A program made the translations under genes and the position numbers. 64,000 bases of DNA. Origin: an uncultured Bacteroidota bacterium (GTDB taxonomy: Bacteria > Bacteroidota > Bacteroidia > Chitinophagales > Chitinophagaceae). Shown here in pieces: positions 1 to 7,732 of this stretch (positions are counted from its first letter, which is position 1; every line of letters starts with the position of its first letter). The DNA is taken from the NCBI GenBank assembly GCA_903905065.1, contig CAIVEW010000092.1, positions 46,606 through 110,605 on the forward strand, in the 5' to 3' direction. The notes beneath the pieces are model-generated. The model ran no database searches, was not told where the DNA came from, and worked only from the letters and a program-made list of their open reading frames with translations.

Positions 1-749
1 TAGTAATAGATGGAGACAGCAAGGACTGGCCATCGCCTTACCCTAATTTTGATGCCAAGGCGGAGATCGCATATGCAACATCTAATGACAAAGAAAACCT
101 GTACATCACCATGGAGACAGGTGATGAACTGACCCAAATGAAAATATTGAAGCAGGGCATGACCGTGTCGATTGATACATCTGGCGGGAAAAGCGCAGAC
201 TTCCACATCAATTTTCCCTTGCCCAATGATAATGACCCCATAGACCTTCCTCAAGGTGGAACGCGCAAGCAAGACCCGGGATCCATCCGGGGCAAACAAC
301 TGGATGTGAAACTCAGCAAAAGTGCTAAAGATGCCAACCAATATTCGCTCGAAGGTTTTATCAATTGCAGCGGGGGATTTATGGTGTCACAGAATATCCC
401 ATGTGGTATTAAAGTGATAGCTCGTGTGGATGAATATAAGGAACTGGTATGGGAGGCGGTAGTCCCGTTAAAAACCATTTACAATAAAGCCGAGATCACC
501 GAAAAAGAAGCTGATAAGCCGATCAGTGTGTGTTTTGCAATAAAAGGATTTAAGAATCCGGCCACAAAAGCTGCGGATAATGGAAATGGTATAAGTAATA
601 ATACAAGTGGCGGCGGTGCCAATATGGGCGGCCGTGGTGGTCGTGGTGGCAAGGGTGGCGGCGGAGCCCGCCCCTCCGAAAACCCATTGCAACACCTCTA
701 TGAAAGTACAAAAACGTGGAAGCATTTTGCGCTTGTGTATAAACCATAA
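1..749 (+). CDS. Hypothetical protein with CBM9/DOMON-like domain, 3' part only
   Basis: The frame is open from position 3 of the window, so the true start lies upstream and about 248 residues are visible. The first visible residues (VIDGDSKDWP) followed by a long beta-rich stretch with 'NLYITMETGD' look like the family 9 carbohydrate-binding/DOMON-like fold common in secreted Bacteroidota proteins; this is a fold-level guess. Around residues 195-220 is a Gly/Arg-rich stretch (GGRGGRGGKGGGG) before a short conserved-looking tail. Seen: frame, Gly tail. Inferred: fold and likely export, since the signal peptide region is outside the window. The role is unknown. It precedes nuoA by 110 bp and is separated from it by a promoter, so it is not part of the complex I operon. 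Confidence 0.75.
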   Translation, partial: VIDGDSKDWPSPYPNFDAKAEIAYATSNDKENLYITMETGDELTQMKILKQGMTVSIDTSGGKSADFHINFPLPNDNDPIDLPQGGTRKQDPGSIRGKQLDVKLSKSAKDANQYSLEGFINCSGGFMVSQNIPCGIKVIARVDEYKELVWEAVVPLKTIYNKAEITEKEADKPISVCFAIKGFKNPATKAADNGNGISNNTSGGGANMGGRGGRGGKGGGGARPSENPLQHLYESTKTWKHFALVYKP

Positions 750-789
750 TATTTCTAAGGTATAGTTCTTATTTATTTGTTAAACGGCG

Positions 790-820
790 TTTGCAATTTC
801 GGTGTATAACTGTAACTTTG
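790..820 (+). promoter_or_regulatory. Bacteroidota-type promoter of the nuo operon
   Basis: TTTG at 790-793 and TAACTTTG at 813-820 are separated by 19 bp, matching the known Bacteroidota primary sigma factor consensus TTTG-N17-23-TAnnTTTG. It lies 40 bp before the nuoA start, so a transcript would start near 827 and have a leader of about 33 nt. It is the best promoter candidate for the whole complex I operon. Confidence 0.75.
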
Positions 821-859
821 TATATTCCGTAACACGCTTTCTAAGTAGGGGGACCAAAT

Positions 860-1252
860 ATGAATCTTTTATTGCTGGCGGTGGAGCACAATACGCCTTT
901 TAATTATTTTCCAATAGCCCTGCAACTGGTTATTGCAATAGGATTTATTATAGTAATGATGGGTGCCACCCATTTACTGGGTCCTAAGAGAAAAACCAAC
1001 GATAAACTCATTAATTTTGAAAGTGGTATTCCCTCGGTAGGCAATGCGCGCCAGCCAATGGGTATAAAGTATTTCCTTGTAGCTATCTTGTTTGTTCTTT
1101 TTGATGTGGAGGTGATCTTCTTTTACCCTTATGCGGTTAATTTCCGTTTCCTGGGCAAGGATGGTTTCATGGAGGTTGTGTTGTTTGTCGCTTTCTTTTT
1201 GTGTGGCTTTATTTACATAGTAAAGAAGGGTGCGTTGGATTGGGAAGATTAA
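860..1252 (+). CDS. nuoA: NADH-quinone oxidoreductase subunit A
   Basis: Small membrane subunit of complex I (130 aa, three hydrophobic helices) at the junction of the hydrophilic arm and the membrane arm. Family signatures are visible: FESG near residue 55, the FDVEVIFFYPYAV segment with the conserved acidic residues of helix 2, and a GALDWED end. Length fits the family. ATG at 860 is preceded by a G-rich stretch (TAGGGGGACC), an unusually SD-like site for this phylum. First gene of the nuo operon, directly behind the predicted promoter. A C-rich hairpin repeat begins 2 nt after its stop codon. Confidence 0.97.
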   Translation: MNLLLLAVEHNTPFNYFPIALQLVIAIGFIIVMMGATHLLGPKRKTNDKLINFESGIPSVGNARQPMGIKYFLVAILFVLFDVEVIFFYPYAVNFRFLGKDGFMEVVLFVAFFLCGFIYIVKKGALDWED

Positions 1253-1253
1253 A

Positions 1254-1275
1254 CCCCCAACCCCCTAAAGGGGGC
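1254..1275 (+). repeat. C-rich hairpin repeat after nuoA
   Basis: A run of the form CCCCCAA followed by CCCCCTAAAGGGGG (1261-1274) gives a 6-bp GC stem with a 2-nt loop, beginning 2 nt after the nuoA stop. Related copies lie after nuoB, nuoD, the SRPBCC gene and nuoL, and in inverted orientation before nuoC, so it is a dispersed element, not a gene-specific terminator. Confidence 0.8.
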
Positions 1276-1305
1276 TTATTTATGTTGAGTAAGGAGCATG
1301 AGTGT

Positions 1306-1330
1306 GTTTACTTTTAATTTTTAATTTTTT
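1306..1330 (+). repeat. A/T-rich reiterated leader before nuoB
   Basis: The 25 bases before the nuoB ATG are an iterated (A)CTTTTAATTTTTAATTTTTT type sequence. Equivalent leaders built from 7-8 nt units (ACTTTTG, ATTTTTA, ATTTTGA) sit directly before nuoF, nuoG, nuoK, nuoM and nuoN. No Shine-Dalgarno sequence is present. Confidence 0.75.
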
Positions 1331-1894
1331 ATGGGGCGTCCGGTTCAGTATAATACGAAGATAAAGATGGTGGAGATACCTGAGGGGTACTCCGGTGCGG
1401 GCTTTCATGCTACGTCATTTGACAAGGTAGTAGGGCTGGCACGTAAAAATTCATTGTGGCCATTGCCATTCGCAACCTCATGTTGTGGTATCGAATTTAT
1501 GGCGACAATGGGTTCTAACTATGACCTTGGCCGATTTGGCGCCGAGCGTATGGGTTTCACCCCGCGCCAGTGTGATATGCTGCTGGTGGCAGGAACCATT
1601 GCGAAAAAGATGGGTCCGATCCTTAGGCAGGTTTACTTGCAGATGGCAGAACCCCGTTGGGTCATTGCCATTGGCGCTTGTGCATCCAGTGGTGGTATTT
1701 TTGATTCTTACCCTGTGTTGCAAGGTATTGACCAGGTGATACCGGTGGACGTTTATGTTCCCGGTTGCCCGCCAAGGCCGGAAGGCATACTTGATGGTAT
1801 ATTGAAATTGCAGGACCTGGTGCAGAACGAGAGCCTGCGCAGGCGCAACAGTGATCAGTATAAGGCGTTGATGGACAGCTATGCGATACAGTAA
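1331..1894 (+). CDS. nuoB: NADH-quinone oxidoreductase subunit B
   Basis: Peripheral-arm subunit (187 aa) that binds the terminal [4Fe-4S] cluster N2, which reduces quinone. The four expected ligands are visible: the tandem Cys51-Cys52 in TSCCGIEF, Cys117 in GACASSGG and Cys146 in VPGCPPRPE. Length matches the family. ATG at 1331 follows an A/T-rich repeated leader; a C-rich hairpin repeat follows the stop at once. Sits between nuoA and nuoC in the usual order. Confidence 0.98.
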   Translation: MGRPVQYNTKIKMVEIPEGYSGAGFHATSFDKVVGLARKNSLWPLPFATSCCGIEFMATMGSNYDLGRFGAERMGFTPRQCDMLLVAGTIAKKMGPILRQVYLQMAEPRWVIAIGACASSGGIFDSYPVLQGIDQVIPVDVYVPGCPPRPEGILDGILKLQDLVQNESLRRRNSDQYKALMDSYAIQ

Positions 1895-2018
1895 CCCCCC
1901 GGCCCCCTGAAGGGGGAGTGCCGGAACCTAAAACATCAGGCTTTGGTTATCAATCGCGCATTGTTTTAAAAAAAAAGTAACAAAATAACATGGGGAAGCC
2001 CCTTTAGGGGTTTGGGGT
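1895..2018. repeat. Inverted pair of C-rich hairpin repeats spanning nuoB-nuoC
   Basis: The left element at 1895-1920 (CCCCCGGCCCCCTGAAGGGGG core, broken here: CCCCCGG then CCCCCTGAAGGGGG) starts right after the nuoB stop. The right element at 1991-2018 reads as its reverse complement (CCCCTTTAGGGG then TTTGGGG) and ends 2 nt before the nuoC ATG. The nearly complete intergenic spacer is thus framed by two inverted copies, like a paired REP structure. Confidence 0.75.
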
Positions 2019-2020
2019 TT

Positions 2021-2518
2021 ATGACAAACGAGATTATTAAACAGCGTTTAACCGATAAGTTCGGCGACAGCCTTACCGAATGGGAGGAACAATATGGATT
2101 GCTGACTTTCAGGGCTCCGGCGGAGATGAACCTGAAAGCCATGCAGTTCTTATTCGACGATGAAGAACTGCGGTTCCGGTTTATGACCGATCTTACTGCC
2201 GTTCATTATCCGAACAGAAAAGGAGAGGAACTATGCGTGGTTTATCACCTGCACAACCTGAATGATAATGTTCGCCTGCGCCTGAAAGTGTATGTGCCCG
2301 TTGAAAAACCGGACGTTTATACGGCTTCGCAGTTGTTCTCGGCGGCTAACTGGATGGAGCGTGAAACGTATGATTTTTTTGGGGTAAACTTTGTTGGTCA
2401 TCCAAACCTGGTACGCATTCTGAATGTAGACGAGATGGATTATTTTCCGATGCGCAAAGAATATGAGATGGAAGACCCGACAAGAAGAGATAAGGATGAT
2501 GAAATGTTTGGCCGATAA
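2021..2518 (+). CDS. nuoC: NADH-quinone oxidoreductase subunit C
   Basis: 30-kDa-type subunit of the complex I peripheral arm (165 aa), separate from NuoD, not fused as in E. coli. The family signature is clear near residues 110-130: NWMERETYDFFGVNFVGHP followed by LVRIL, then FPMRKEYE. ATG at 2021 was chosen over an in-frame TTG 9 nt upstream, which lies inside a C/G-rich repeat. The start is unusual because the repeat ends 2 nt before it. Confidence 0.97.
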   Translation: MTNEIIKQRLTDKFGDSLTEWEEQYGLLTFRAPAEMNLKAMQFLFDDEELRFRFMTDLTAVHYPNRKGEELCVVYHLHNLNDNVRLRLKVYVPVEKPDVYTASQLFSAANWMERETYDFFGVNFVGHPNLVRILNVDEMDYFPMRKEYEMEDPTRRDKDDEMFGR

Positions 2519-2529
2519 GGCTTGTTTAT

Positions 2530-2781
2530 ATGGAAGACCTGGTATTATATTTTTTCAAGGATAGGCCTGATGTTATCAGTGCTTATCACAGATACCGGAT
2601 AGTGGCTGTGGATGTGCTGCTGTTAGTGGCAGTATGCATCGGGCTGCTGGCGGGTAATGAGAAGATCAGGTCTTTTTCATTGGGTTTAGCAGCAGGTGTT
2701 TTATTGGTGAAGACAGGGGAGAGCATTGGCAGATTAAGAAACAGCGGCAGTAAAAAGCTACCTGCCGGGAATGAGTGCTAA
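2530..2781 (+). CDS. Small membrane protein inside the nuo operon
   Basis: 83-residue protein placed 11 bp after nuoC and 18 bp before nuoD, so certainly co-transcribed with complex I. It has one or two hydrophobic segments (about residues 26-41, rich in V/L, and 49-61) after a polar N-terminus (FFKDRPDVISAYHRYR) and a basic tail. It is not one of the 14 standard Nuo subunits and I do not recognise a family. Candidates are a lineage-specific accessory/assembly factor or a passenger. Reading frame and spacing support expression; function is unknown. Confidence 0.7.
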   Translation: MEDLVLYFFKDRPDVISAYHRYRIVAVDVLLLVAVCIGLLAGNEKIRSFSLGLAAGVLLVKTGESIGRLRNSGSKKLPAGNEC

Positions 2782-2799
2782 AGAGTAAAAAACGGAGAA

Positions 2800-4053
2800 A
2801 TGTCAGAGCAACTAACGCATACACAACATCATATTAAGCTTTCTGAAGAGTCGCTCCAGAAGCAGACAACTACGCTTAACCTGGGCCCTACGCACCCGGC
2901 CACTCACGGTGTTTTTCAGAACATAATGGAAATTGATGGGGAGCGTGTACTGGAAACGGTGCCCACCATCGGCTATATACATCGTGCGTTCGAAAAGATC
3001 GCAGAGCGCCGCCCATACTACCAGATCACCCCGCTTACAGACAGGCTTAACTATTGTTCGTCGCCCATAAACAACATGGGCTGGCATATGACCATAGAAA
3101 AACTGCTTGGACTGAAACTGCCCAAGCGTGTAGAATATCTGCGCGTCATCATAATGGAGTTATCCAGAATTGCTGACCACCTGGTTTGTAATTCAGTTAT
3201 CGCTGTGGACACAGGTGCGCTTACTCCATTTACTTATGTATTCCAGTACCGGGAAAAAATTTACGAAATATTTGAAGAGATATGCGGCTCCCGCCTTACG
3301 ACCAACATTGGCAGGGTAGGTGGATTTGAGCGCAACTTTACGCCTGCGTCGTTCACTAAGCTGCATGATTTCATGAAAACCTTCCCGAAGGTGCTGAAGG
3401 AATTCGAATCGCTGCTGAACCGGAACCGCGTATTCATGGACCGCTGCATAGGCGCCGGACCAATCAGCGCAGAAAAGGCACTGAATTATGGCTTTACCGG
3501 TCCTAATCTTCGTGCTACAGGAGTTGATTATGATGTGCGCGTAGCCATGCCCTATTCTTCATACGAAGATTTTGATTTTAAGATACCCGTAGGTACGGTT
3601 GGCGACGTTTATGACCGCTTTATGGTGCGCAACGGCGAGATGTGGGAAAGTGTGAGCATTATCCACCAGGCGATAGAGAAAATAGAAAAAATAGAAAAAG
3701 AGTTTCCGGACCAGAAAGAGGTATTTTATGCCAAGGAAGCAGACCATTTCCACATTCCCGCCAAGGAAGATGTATACACAAAAATGGAAGCGCTTATCTG
3801 GCATTTCAAAATAATAATGGGGGAGATAGATGCACCAGCAGGCGAGGTTTACCACTCGGTGGAAGGCGGCAACGGAGAGGTAGGATATTATCTGATCAGT
3901 GATGGTGGCAGAAGCCCTTATCGTCTGCATTTCCGCAGGCCGTGTTTTATTTATTACCAGGCATACCCGGAAATGGTAGAAGGTGGGTTACTCAGTGATG
4001 CGATCATTACCCTGAGTAGCTTGAATGTGATCGCGGGAGAATTGGATGCTTAA
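2800..4053 (+). CDS. nuoD: NADH-quinone oxidoreductase subunit D
   Basis: 49-kDa subunit (417 aa), which with NuoB forms the quinone-reducing site and descends from the NiFe hydrogenase large subunit. Visible motifs: GPTHPATHGVF near residues 29-39 (the His loop lining the quinone pocket), GYIHRAFEK near 58, and the late GGNGEVGYYLISDGG stretch near 358. Length is typical. The C-terminus SLNVIAGELDA is a slightly divergent form of the family ending. ATG at 2800; a C-rich hairpin repeat follows the stop. Confidence 0.98.
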   Translation: MSEQLTHTQHHIKLSEESLQKQTTTLNLGPTHPATHGVFQNIMEIDGERVLETVPTIGYIHRAFEKIAERRPYYQITPLTDRLNYCSSPINNMGWHMTIEKLLGLKLPKRVEYLRVIIMELSRIADHLVCNSVIAVDTGALTPFTYVFQYREKIYEIFEEICGSRLTTNIGRVGGFERNFTPASFTKLHDFMKTFPKVLKEFESLLNRNRVFMDRCIGAGPISAEKALNYGFTGPNLRATGVDYDVRVAMPYSSYEDFDFKIPVGTVGDVYDRFMVRNGEMWESVSIIHQAIEKIEKIEKEFPDQKEVFYAKEADHFHIPAKEDVYTKMEALIWHFKIIMGEIDAPAGEVYHSVEGGNGEVGYYLISDGGRSPYRLHFRRPCFIYYQAYPEMVEGGLLSDAIITLSSLNVIAGELDA

Positions 4054-4055
4054 AC

Positions 4056-4074
4056 ACCAGCCCTAAAGGGGAAC
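4056..4074 (+). repeat. C-rich hairpin repeat after nuoD (degenerate)
   Basis: CCAGCCCTAAAGGGGAACC right behind the nuoD stop keeps the CCCTAAAGGGG core of the repeat seen after nuoA. The rest of the 117-bp spacer to nuoE contains no further recognisable element. Confidence 0.65.
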
Positions 4075-4170
4075 CATGGATTTGGCAGCTGTTCAATATT
4101 TGCGAGGTAGTAAACTAATTAAGCAGCGAAGAATAACATTTGGAATTAGAGGTTCTATAAAAAGCATTAA

Positions 4171-4668
4171 ATGAGTATTCGTTTTAGTGAAGAAAAATTA
4201 AAAGAGGTAAAAGAGCTGATCTCGCACTACCCGGAAGGGAAGCAGAAGAGCGCGCTGATACCGTTACTGCACATGGCGCAGGACGAGAATGGCGGCTGGC
4301 TGGACGCACCTGCGATGGATTATGTAGCGGAGATATTGCAGATACTGCCAATAGAAGTATACGAGGTAGCTACCTTTTACAGTATGTTCAATACAAAACC
4401 TGTGGGCAAACACCTCCTTGAGGTATGCCGCACCGGGCCCTGCATGCTGAATGGCAGCGACCAGATAATAGACTACATAAAAGAAAAACTGGGTATCGGT
4501 GAAGGTGAAACAACTACGGATGGCTTGTTTACATTAAAGCCAGCTGAGTGCCTCGGCGCGTGTGGATATGCACCAATGATGCAGCTGGGCAAGACATACC
4601 GGGAGCACCTGACAAAAGAAAAAATAGATAAACTGATAGACGAATTGAGGGGGCAGGCCAAAAACTAA
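4171..4668 (+). CDS. nuoE: NADH-quinone oxidoreductase subunit E
   Basis: 24-kDa thioredoxin-fold subunit (165 aa) carrying [2Fe-2S] cluster N1a next to the NADH site. The four ligands are visible as Cys86 and Cys91 (VCRTGPCMLNG) and Cys127 and Cys131 (ECLGACGYAP). An N-terminal helical bundle ends in IEVYEVATFYSMF. Length is typical. ATG at 4171. The next gene, an SRPBCC protein, follows after 4 bp, so they must be co-transcribed. Confidence 0.98.
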   Translation: MSIRFSEEKLKEVKELISHYPEGKQKSALIPLLHMAQDENGGWLDAPAMDYVAEILQILPIEVYEVATFYSMFNTKPVGKHLLEVCRTGPCMLNGSDQIIDYIKEKLGIGEGETTTDGLFTLKPAECLGACGYAPMMQLGKTYREHLTKEKIDKLIDELRGQAKN

Positions 4669-4672
4669 ACCT

Positions 4673-5077
4673 ATGGTTTTCGATCTTGCGCTTGAGTTTA
4701 TTTTATCGGGAAAACCGGAAAGAGTGATGCAACTGCTCACAGATCCGATACTGATAAGGAAGTGGAGTGGCGGAAAAGCGGTGCTGGAAAAGAAAGAAGG
4801 TGGACAGTTCCAGATGTTTGATGGATGGGTGAAGGGTACTGTGTTGAAGGCAACTGAAAATGAGCTGGCCTATACCTGGAAAACAAGTGACTGGCCGGAA
4901 GAAACAAAACCAACTGAAGTTCATTATTTACTGAAGGAAGACGAAGCTGGAACAAAGGTGATATTGCATCACACGGGTTTTGAAGACGAAGCAGAAATGA
5001 AGAGTCACCGGGCCGGATGGACAGATTATTTTTTTGACCCGATGGAAGATTTTATTTTGATCATAGATAAAAGTTGA
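4673..5077 (+). CDS. SRPBCC/AHSA1-like protein inserted between nuoE and nuoF
   Basis: 134-residue protein with the pattern of the START/Bet v 1 (AHSA1-like) fold: an N-terminal strand with FILSGKPERVMQLLTDP, the central tryptophan-rich strands (IRKWSGG, FDGWVKG, YTWKTSDWP) and the C-terminal helix (GWTDYFFDPMEDFIL). Such proteins bind hydrophobic ligands or act as co-chaperones. It sits 4 bp after nuoE and 130 bp before nuoF and is not a complex I subunit in any family I know. A role in complex I assembly is speculation; a passenger gene is equally possible. Confidence 0.85.
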   Translation: MVFDLALEFILSGKPERVMQLLTDPILIRKWSGGKAVLEKKEGGQFQMFDGWVKGTVLKATENELAYTWKTSDWPEETKPTEVHYLLKEDEAGTKVILHHTGFEDEAEMKSHRAGWTDYFFDPMEDFILIIDKS

Positions 5078-5078
5078 A

Positions 5079-5100
5079 CCACTTCCCTTAAAGGGGAGGA
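5079..5100 (+). repeat. C-rich hairpin repeat after the SRPBCC gene (degenerate)
   Basis: CCACTTCCCTTAAAGGGGAG keeps the CCCTTAAAGGGG core and starts about 2 nt after the stop codon, like the copies after nuoA, nuoB, nuoD and nuoL. Confidence 0.65.
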
Positions 5101-5170
5101 ATAATTTAGGAAAGAGAACAGAATACGGAAACGAATAATTATTAAGCTCAAAAGAATATCAAAACGCATT

Positions 5171-5207
5171 TTTTGACTTTTGACTTTTGATTTTTGACTT
5201 TGAAAAA
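5171..5207 (+). repeat. TTTTGACTTTTGA reiterated leader before nuoF
   Basis: About five imperfect copies of a 7-8 nt unit (TTTTGACT/TTTTGATT) run straight into the nuoF start (…TTTGAAAAA then ATG). The same type of leader precedes nuoB, nuoG, nuoK, nuoM and nuoN. Confidence 0.8.
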
Positions 5208-6563
5208 ATGGGCGTAAAACTATTATTAGAGCACGACAAGGTAGAAGGCATTCGTTATTACGATGCCTACCGTAAGCATGGCGGCTACCGTGCGGCTGAG
5301 AAGGCATTTAAAATGTCACCGGCTGATATCGTGGAAGAAGTGAAGAAAAGCGGTCTCCGTGGCCGCGGTGGTGCGGGCTTCCCTACCGGTATGAAATGGA
5401 GCTTCCTGGCAAAGCCCGAGGGTGTGCCACGCCACCTGGTGTGCAATGCCGATGAGTCAGAGCCCGGCACCTTCAAGGACCGTTACCTGATGGAATTTCA
5501 TCCACATCTTTTTATTGAAGGATTGTTGATCAGTAGTTTCGCTCTAGGCAGCAATGCTACCTATGTGTATATACGCGGTGAGTATGCCTGGATACCGGAG
5601 ATACTGGAGCAGGCTATAGCAGAAGCGAAAAACAACGGCTGGCTGGGTAAAAATATTCTTGGTTCCGGCTTTGATTGCGAGATATATGTGCATCGTGGCG
5701 CCGGGGCCTATATCTGTGGCGAAGAAACGGCACTAATAGAATCACTGGAAGGCAAGCGCGGCAACCCGCGCATGAAGCCGCCATTCCCTGCGATACAGGG
5801 GGTTTGGATGCGCCCTACAGTGGTGAACAACGTAGAGACGATAGCGGCTGTAGTGCCCATAATAAATATCGGTGGCGATGAATACGCCAAGATCGGTGTC
5901 GGCAAATCTACAGGTACCAAGCTACTGTCCGTATGCGGTAATGTAAAGAACCAGGGCGTTTACGAAATAGACATGACCATTTCTGTAGAGGAGTTTATCT
6001 ACAGCGATGAATACTGCGGAGGCATACCTAATGGCAAAAAGCTGAAGGCTTGCATCCCTGGCGGATCATCTGTACCAATAATACCTGCTAATCTGTTGCT
6101 GAAAACAGCAAAAGGCGAAACGCGGTATATGAACTATGAGAGACTTTCTGATGGTGGATTTGTATCTGGCAGTATGATGGGTTCTGGTGGTTTTATAGTG
6201 TTGGATGAAGATCAATGCGTGGTTCGCCACACTATGACCCTCGCCCGTTTTTACAATCACGAAAGTTGCGGACAATGCAGCCCCTGCCGCGAAGGTACCG
6301 GCTGGATGTACAAAATACTGAAGAATATAGAATACGGAAAGGGAAAGATGAGCGACATCGACCTGCTTTGGGACATTCAGCGCAAGATCGAGGGCAACAC
6401 AATATGCCCGCTGGGAGATGCTGCTGCATGGCCGATAGCTGCTGCTATCCGCCATTTCCGGGATGAATTTGAATGGCATGTATTGAACCCCGATGAATCG
6501 CAGAAACGTAATTACGGACTGGCACATTATGCCGACCCTATTCATGTAGCTGCAACAGCGTAA
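5208..6563 (+). CDS. nuoF: NADH-quinone oxidoreductase subunit F
   Basis: 51-kDa subunit (451 aa) that oxidises NADH and holds FMN and [4Fe-4S] cluster N3. Visible motifs: GLRGRGGAGFPTGMKW near residue 50 (NADH-binding glycine loop), NADESEPGTFKDR near 85 (FMN region), GAGAYICGEETAL near 170, and the cluster ligands in ESCGQCSPCREG near 345 with a fourth Cys in NTICPLGDA. ATG at 5208 was preferred to an in-frame TTG at 5187 inside the repeated leader. Typical length. Confidence 0.98.
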   Translation: MGVKLLLEHDKVEGIRYYDAYRKHGGYRAAEKAFKMSPADIVEEVKKSGLRGRGGAGFPTGMKWSFLAKPEGVPRHLVCNADESEPGTFKDRYLMEFHPHLFIEGLLISSFALGSNATYVYIRGEYAWIPEILEQAIAEAKNNGWLGKNILGSGFDCEIYVHRGAGAYICGEETALIESLEGKRGNPRMKPPFPAIQGVWMRPTVVNNVETIAAVVPIINIGGDEYAKIGVGKSTGTKLLSVCGNVKNQGVYEIDMTISVEEFIYSDEYCGGIPNGKKLKACIPGGSSVPIIPANLLLKTAKGETRYMNYERLSDGGFVSGSMMGSGGFIVLDEDQCVVRHTMTLARFYNHESCGQCSPCREGTGWMYKILKNIEYGKGKMSDIDLLWDIQRKIEGNTICPLGDAAAWPIAAAIRHFRDEFEWHVLNPDESQKRNYGLAHYADPIHVAATA

Positions 6564-6594
6564 AATTGTATTAAGTAATAAAGGAGAAACGCAG

Positions 6595-6621
6595 GTTTTG
6601 ACTTTTAATTTTTGACTTTGT
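6595..6621 (+). repeat. TTTTGACTTTTAATTTTTGA reiterated leader before nuoG
   Basis: Three to four imperfect 7-8 nt units end one base before the nuoG ATG. A purine-rich AAAGGAGAAA lies about 20 nt further upstream, too far from the start to act as a normal ribosome binding site. Confidence 0.75.
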
Positions 6622-7704
6622 ATGTCAGAACAACCAAAATTTAAAGTAACCATTGATAACATCACTGTAGAGGTGCCAGCCGGTACTACTATATTGAATG
6701 CCGCGCGAATGATAGGTGGAGAGGTTACCCCACCAGCTATGTGTTATTACAGCAAGCTGAAAGACAGTGGTGGTAAATGCCGCACCTGTCTGGTAGAGGT
6801 AAGCAAGGGTTCTGAAAAAGACCCGCGCCCTATGCCAAAGCTGGTAGCTAGCTGCCGCACTACTGTTATGGATGGTATGGAAGTGAAAAACATCACTTCA
6901 CCTAAAGTTATCGACGCGCGCAAAGGAATCGTTGAATTTTTATTACTCAACCACCCGCTCGATTGCCCGGTATGTGACCAGGCCGGGGAGTGCGATCTTC
7001 AGAACCTTAGCTACGAACATGGTGCTGAAGCCACCCGCTACGAGTTCAAGCGCCGCACTTTTGAAAAAGAAGATATCGGCCCATACATTTCTCTGCACAT
7101 GACGCGCTGCATAATGTGCTTCCGTTGTGTGTTTACTGCCGACCAGCTTACCGATAAGCGCGAACACGGTATACTGGAGCGTGGTGACCATGCACAGATC
7201 AGTACCATGCTCAATAAGTCATTGGATCACGACTTTATTGGTAATGTGATAGACGTTTGCCCGGTGGGTGCACTCACTGATAAAACATTCCGCTTCAAGA
7301 ACCGCGTGTGGTTTACAAAACCGGTTGATGCGCACCGCGACTGCCCTACCTGTAGCGGCAAGGTGCGCCTGTGGATGCGCGGCGAAGAAGTGTTTCGCGT
7401 TACGGCACGCAAAGACCAATGGGGAGAGGTGGAAGAATTTATCTGTAATGATTGCCGTTTCCACAAAAAGGAAACAAAAGACTGGGTGATAGAAGGCCCT
7501 TCCGTAATTGCGCGGAGCAGCGTTATAGCGCAGGGGCATTATGTAGGTACATTAAAAACACCGGTAGTCATTGACAAAGTCATTGGCAAGCAACCTAAAT
7601 TTTTGATGGACATACATGATGAAAGCGATGTGAACAGGCCGGAAGTTCATCTTTCAGAGATAGAAGGCCCGGCACATTCGGATGATTTTAAAGTCAAGCC
7701 ATAA
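6622..7704 (+). CDS. nuoG: NADH-quinone oxidoreductase subunit G, short form (iron-sulfur domain only)
   Basis: Complex I subunit carrying the electron wire from FMN inward. At 360 aa it covers only the N-terminal third of the usual subunit of about 700-900 aa. Visible clusters: [2Fe-2S] ligands in the MCYYSKLKDSGGKCRTCLVE region, the N5 motif HPLDCPVCDQAGECDLQ near residues 110-126, and [4Fe-4S] ligands TRCIMCFRC near 158 with CPVGAL near 213. Then come two extra CxxC pairs (DCPTCSGK and FICNDCRFH), which could hold another metal. The molybdopterin-oxidoreductase-like domain is absent. The stop is clean and followed by a foreign gene pair. Confidence 0.95.
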   Translation: MSEQPKFKVTIDNITVEVPAGTTILNAARMIGGEVTPPAMCYYSKLKDSGGKCRTCLVEVSKGSEKDPRPMPKLVASCRTTVMDGMEVKNITSPKVIDARKGIVEFLLLNHPLDCPVCDQAGECDLQNLSYEHGAEATRYEFKRRTFEKEDIGPYISLHMTRCIMCFRCVFTADQLTDKREHGILERGDHAQISTMLNKSLDHDFIGNVIDVCPVGALTDKTFRFKNRVWFTKPVDAHRDCPTCSGKVRLWMRGEEVFRVTARKDQWGEVEEFICNDCRFHKKETKDWVIEGPSVIARSSVIAQGHYVGTLKTPVVIDKVIGKQPKFLMDIHDESDVNRPEVHLSEIEGPAHSDDFKVKP

Positions 7705-7732
7705 AAAAAGTCCAGGTTAGGAATTGAATAAA

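Noticed and set aside
2012..2020. TTG start for nuoC
   Set aside because: It lies in a C/G-rich repeat; ATG at 2021 is three codons downstream and fits the family start.
4703..4955. Minus-strand frames across the SRPBCC gene
   Set aside because: Antisense shadows without any domain; the plus-strand product fits the START fold.
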